Source: a virus
IMG/VR virus record: IMGVR_UViG_3300044530_000503
Coordinates: 1-39,987 of that record
Reading direction: 5' to 3' (one strand)
Length of the DNA stretch: 39,987 nucleotides
Each line of letters begins with the position of its first letter. Positions within the stretch are counted from its first letter, which is position 1. Shown piece after piece: positions 37,453-39,987 of the stretch. Made by a program: the position numbers and the translations under genes. Below the pieces are notes generated by a model. That model saw only the letters and a program-made list of their open reading frames with translations, made no database searches and was not told the DNA's origin.

Positions 37453-37914
37453 TCAGTCCCTCATAAGTTGTGTGGTAACAAAACGTAAAGGCATTCCAGC
37501 AATTGCCTGCAACTGTGGCAGCATATTCCTGAGTGTATGCGAAAGACCCAGTCGCTGGTAAACGACTTCTAGGTACGCGCCATACCATGCGCGCCTGCGA
37601 ATTCCTACTTTGATGTGAGCAGTTCGCATGACTTCTTCAAGAGTCGTTTTCGGATCGATTGTAATTGCGTTGCGTAGCATGCCGGTGTCTGCCCGTGGAT
37701 ATTCTCCGGGGCTTGAACGTCCTGTCACACGTCTGCCACCATTCCGCGTGCGGACGGCCACTACAGGCTTACTTAAAAGGACTTTGTGGCGGTTGACTAA
37801 CAGGACGGCAGCAGACAAGAATCTTGCCGCCTGCTCCTGAGTTAATCCGCCGTTAGTGCCGCCACCGGCAAGATCAGAAAGTGCTTGAGCAGCCCCGACT
37901 GAGATGTTAGCCAT
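37453..37914 (-). CDS. HK97 gp10-like head-tail joining protein
   Basis: The 153-residue protein has the basic block GEYPRADTGMLRNAITIDPK, followed by KVGIRRRAWYGAYLEVVYQR, typical of HK97 gp10/minor capsid neck proteins with Y-G-x-Y-L-E-like pattern. It overlaps the preceding stop by 1 nt. It probably forms part of the neck. Confidence 0.7.
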   Translation of the reverse strand: MANISVGAAQALSDLAGGGTNGGLTQEQAARFLSAAVLLVNRHKVLLSKPVVAVRTRNGGRRVTGRSSPGEYPRADTGMLRNAITIDPKTTLEEVMRTAHIKVGIRRRAWYGAYLEVVYQRLGLSHTLRNMLPQLQAIAGMPLRFVTTQLMRD

Positions 37915-38237
37915 TAGACGTTTACCATGACGTAGGTGAGATGCCCACCGATTACCCCAGCGGTGCTAGTAGTCGTCAGGATCAGATCTTCTCCCGCAAT
38001 AGTTTGCAGGACAGGCAACCCACCGGACGGCCAGTTGTCCCCAAGGTGGATTGCAATGTTGCCATTAGCACCCATGTGCATTTTGCCACTGAGTGCCGTG
38101 GTTGCAGAGAACCATTGCGCTTCAGCGGTCGTTGATGAACTCATGGTATACGCCAACACTCGTATTCGCTTTCCTGCAACGCCGGTAATGACTACGGTGC
38201 TAGCGTTGCCAGTGGTAGAAATGATAGCGGTGTTCAT
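37914..38237 (-). CDS. Small virion-type beta protein
   Basis: The 107-residue protein begins MNTAIISTTGNASTVVITGV, continues GKRIRVLAYTMSSSTTAEAQ, and ends GVIGGHLTYVMVNV. This layout recurs in small virion proteins encoded near capsid genes. It may be a decoration or connector protein. Overlaps neighbours by 1 and 4 nt. Confidence 0.62.
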   Translation of the reverse strand: MNTAIISTTGNASTVVITGVAGKRIRVLAYTMSSSTTAEAQWFSATTALSGKMHMGANGNIAIHLGDNWPSGGLPVLQTIAGEDLILTTTSTAGVIGGHLTYVMVNV

Positions 38238-38449
38238 GGGCGTATCCTTGAGATTCGCTGGTACGGCCCAGCGAGAGTTTGTTGCGTCTGTTGCAGCTTT
38301 GTAATCTGCTCAGTCAGCATGGATAAATAGGATGCCCAAGAGATTGACTGACCGTTGACGGAATAGTCCGGCTTAGGGTTTGCCGTAATATCCTTGATCT
38401 GCGCGGCGATCTGATTGATGGCCGCGCCAAGATCGTCAACGGCTGCCAT
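38234..38449 (-). CDS. Small helical protein, unknown function
   Basis: The 71-residue protein is helical (DDLGAAINQIAAQIKDITAN, SYLSMLTEQITKLQQTQQTL) and probably forms a coiled coil. It lies between capsid and connector genes and overlaps its neighbours by 4 and 14 nt. Confidence 0.6.
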   Translation of the reverse strand: MAAVDDLGAAINQIAAQIKDITANPKPDYSVNGQSISWASYLSMLTEQITKLQQTQQTLAGPYQRISRIRP

Positions 38450-38636
38450 TGGTCACCTTTTCCACAATGATTTCACGGGACGGGCATAGGTCAAACTTGT
38501 CCCTGTATTTGTTAGCAGCGTCTTCCTCGTTCCACGCTTCAAGCGTCACTTTTGGAAGGTACATGAACGAGGCACGATAAACGGACTGAGCCTGCTCAGC
38601 AGAGTCAGGCTCAAACGCTTGTTGTTTGCGCGACAT
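38436..38636 (-). CDS. Small protein after the major capsid gene
   Basis: The 66-residue protein begins MSRKQQAFEPDSAEQAQSVY and has a short beta/alpha core (LPKVTLEAWNEEDAANKYRD). SD AGGAGG is 5 nt upstream of the ATG at 38636. No family recognised; possibly a head-completion or regulatory factor. Confidence 0.6.
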   Translation of the reverse strand: MSRKQQAFEPDSAEQAQSVYRASFMYLPKVTLEAWNEEDAANKYRDKFDLCPSREIIVEKVTNGSR

Positions 38637-38648
38637 AGTCGCCTCCTA

Positions 38649-39987
38649 TCAAACCTTGTTGCGAACAATATGCCATGGGGACCAGACCGATGGAATGCCA
38701 CGCTCGTTGGCAAAGTAACTGGCCACAATGCCCCGATCCAGCATTTCATACTGGTTTGGCGCAGACTGAGCAACACTGAGTGGATAGTTCTGCATGTAAC
38801 GGAATGACTTTCCGCTTTCAAGCATCCACCAATATTCATCGGCATCCGACTGGCTGAGTGCGAGGCCACCATCAGCAGCAGACGCCGTGCAAACCTGCTC
38901 AAGCAGAGGGCTTGACAGGATCTGGAATTGACCAGAGTAAGGGTTGCTTCCGGTGACGCTGATGTTGAGCGGATTGCTACCCGTCTGAGTCGGCGATCCT
39001 GTTCCGGTCCTGCGCTCCGTGCTAGTAGCTTGCAGGATAAGGTTTGCCGTCGCAACCTTAGCGGGATTGACAAGGATCGTATTGGGCATGGTTAGGATGC
39101 GCTTGCCGGTGCCGGGGTCCTGCATGCGCGCAAACTTCAACATGTCAGCCTGAATGGCTGTCCAGTCGTTTAGTGGGTTGCTGAAGTCGTTGAAATACCC
39201 AAGGGCGCCCAGCGAAGTCGAGTAGGTGTTGTACGCTACACCGTTGTAATTGAAACTGTTGCTAGCTCCTACTACGAGTCCGAGGATTTCAAGCTCACGA
39301 CGGTACGCAAGTTCCTCTCCGACCGATCCGGCAACGTTCATCAGGTCGCCAGTAAGATCGTAGAAAATGGTCTCTTTGTAGACGTCAACAGCGAGTGCGT
39401 TTTCACGGGTTTCTGGTGTCTGCACCCATCGCTCGTTAAACTGAGCTCTGGTATGCGCTTCACCGGGCAAACGCTTCTTGCCACGGTCGCCCAGACGATT
39501 GACCCCGATAATCTTCTGACCGTTGAGCTTAGTCGGCTCTGCAGGGCAAAGTGCATCGCCGATAAACGCTGGGTTCTTAAACGCTTCCAAAATCTTTACT
39601 TCTACCAAACCGCCAACAACGGAGGTAAAAGTATTGATATTTAAGAACGCAGTTGGATCAACACCAACGCCCGTTGACTCAATCAGGGCCCTGCTGCCAC
39701 CGGCTGCTTCGACCAGCGAGCGAGCCGTGGTGTAGCGGCCCAGTTCGCGGCTGTCAGGGTTAAATAGGTTCTTCCAAGTTGGCCCTACGATGGCTTCGCA
39801 AAGCTCCGCAAGGCTGAAATCTTCAGCGCGCAGGTGACGATCCTTAAGGATGCGATTGCCAGCAAAGTCCTTGTAGTCGTTGCCTGCCTTATCGCATAAC
39901 CCAAGGCCATTCTTCATTTCGGTCAAGAAACGAAGGCGGCCGTTAGATTGCTTTGATCGAGACTCAAACAGGTCGCGAAGCTTAATC
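38649..39987 (-). CDS. Major capsid protein, main part (start lies past the window end)
   Basis: This covers all but the first few codons of the 450-residue capsid protein. Segments include TFTSVVGGLVEVKILEAFKN, RGKKRLPGEAHTRAQFNERW and KRILTMPNTILVNPAKVATA (HK97-like P-domain style). The C-terminal part is YEMLDRGIVASYFANERGIP. TTG at 39926 is not the real start; the frame continues upstream to the ATG seen at 271-273. Size, position after the protease and decoration genes, and the absence of other candidates support the call. Confidence 0.75.
   Translation of the reverse strand, partial: IKLRDLFESRSKQSNGRLRFLTEMKNGLGLCDKAGNDYKDFAGNRILKDRHLRAEDFSLAELCEAIVGPTWKNLFNPDSRELGRYTTARSLVEAAGGSRALIESTGVGVDPTAFLNINTFTSVVGGLVEVKILEAFKNPAFIGDALCPAEPTKLNGQKIIGVNRLGDRGKKRLPGEAHTRAQFNERWVQTPETRENALAVDVYKETIFYDLTGDLMNVAGSVGEELAYRRELEILGLVVGASNSFNYNGVAYNTYSTSLGALGYFNDFSNPLNDWTAIQADMLKFARMQDPGTGKRILTMPNTILVNPAKVATANLILQATSTERRTGTGSPTQTGSNPLNISVTGSNPYSGQFQILSSPLLEQVCTASAADGGLALSQSDADEYWWMLESGKSFRYMQNYPLSVAQSAPNQYEMLDRGIVASYFANERGIPSVWSPWHIVRNKV
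39729..39987. repeat. Terminal direct repeat, right copy (circular overlap)
   Basis: This is the partner of bases 1-259, with 255 of 259 positions identical. See the left copy for the four synonymous differences. Confidence 0.93.

Overview
The window is an essentially complete genome of a double-stranded DNA tailed phage, most likely a siphovirus (long tape-measure gene, tail-tube-like proteins, frameshifted tail-assembly chaperone, no contractile sheath recognised). Positions 1-259 repeat as 39729-39987 with four mismatches, so the contig closes into a circle of about 39,728 bp. The major capsid gene spans the join. No integrase, transposase, tRNA gene or CRISPR array was recognised, so a lytic life style is likely but not shown. 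The host cannot be read from the sequence. Several proteins (papain-like protease, small secreted Cys-rich protein) look to me like those of phages of Planctomycetes and related freshwater bacteria, but that is a weak, memory-based inference.

All genes but one run leftward on the minus strand. Transcription seems to start at a divergent control region at 20397-20485. The single rightward gene there (20486-20905) encodes a DNA-binding regulator whose -10 overlaps the leftward -10. Its convergent boundary with the leftward late genes is an AT-rich region with a long inverted repeat (20903-20959).

Early region (20.4 to 13 kb, leftward): a series of small unknown genes, several sharing a repeated leader (ACAAGGAGTGT), palindromic hairpins, a type I hammerhead ribozyme (19211-19281) and a second structured RNA ending in a U-tract (19103-19199). 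Then come a small lipoprotein, RecT annealase, an SSB-like protein, a cluster of very small secreted or membrane proteins, a CsrA-like protein, a MerR-like DNA-binding protein, a UvrD-like helicase and a sigma factor. Middle region (12.4 to 7.7 kb): primase-helicase, RusA resolvase, a ParB-like protein and a TET-associated-type glycosyltransferase.

Packaging and head region (7.7 kb to 1, continuing at 39.9 kb): small and large terminase, portal, SPP1 gp7-like protein, a protease-scaffold fusion built from inserted modules, a decoration-like protein and the major capsid protein. Connector and tail region (38.6 to 24.3 kb): small connector proteins, an 818-residue predicted beta-propeller/tandem-repeat virion protein, tail terminator and tube-like proteins, chaperones with a -1 slippery site, the tape measure and distal tail proteins. 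The last block (24.3 to 21.2 kb) has a holin-like membrane protein, a secreted protein, a papain-like protease, an HNH endonuclease and a gp88-like Cys-rich protein.

The main points of interest are the hammerhead ribozyme, which could define the 5' end of a roughly 120-nt structured RNA, and the coexistence of a phage CsrA-like protein with a repeated leader that resembles the CsrA RNA-binding consensus. Gene calls are by eye; no database search was run.
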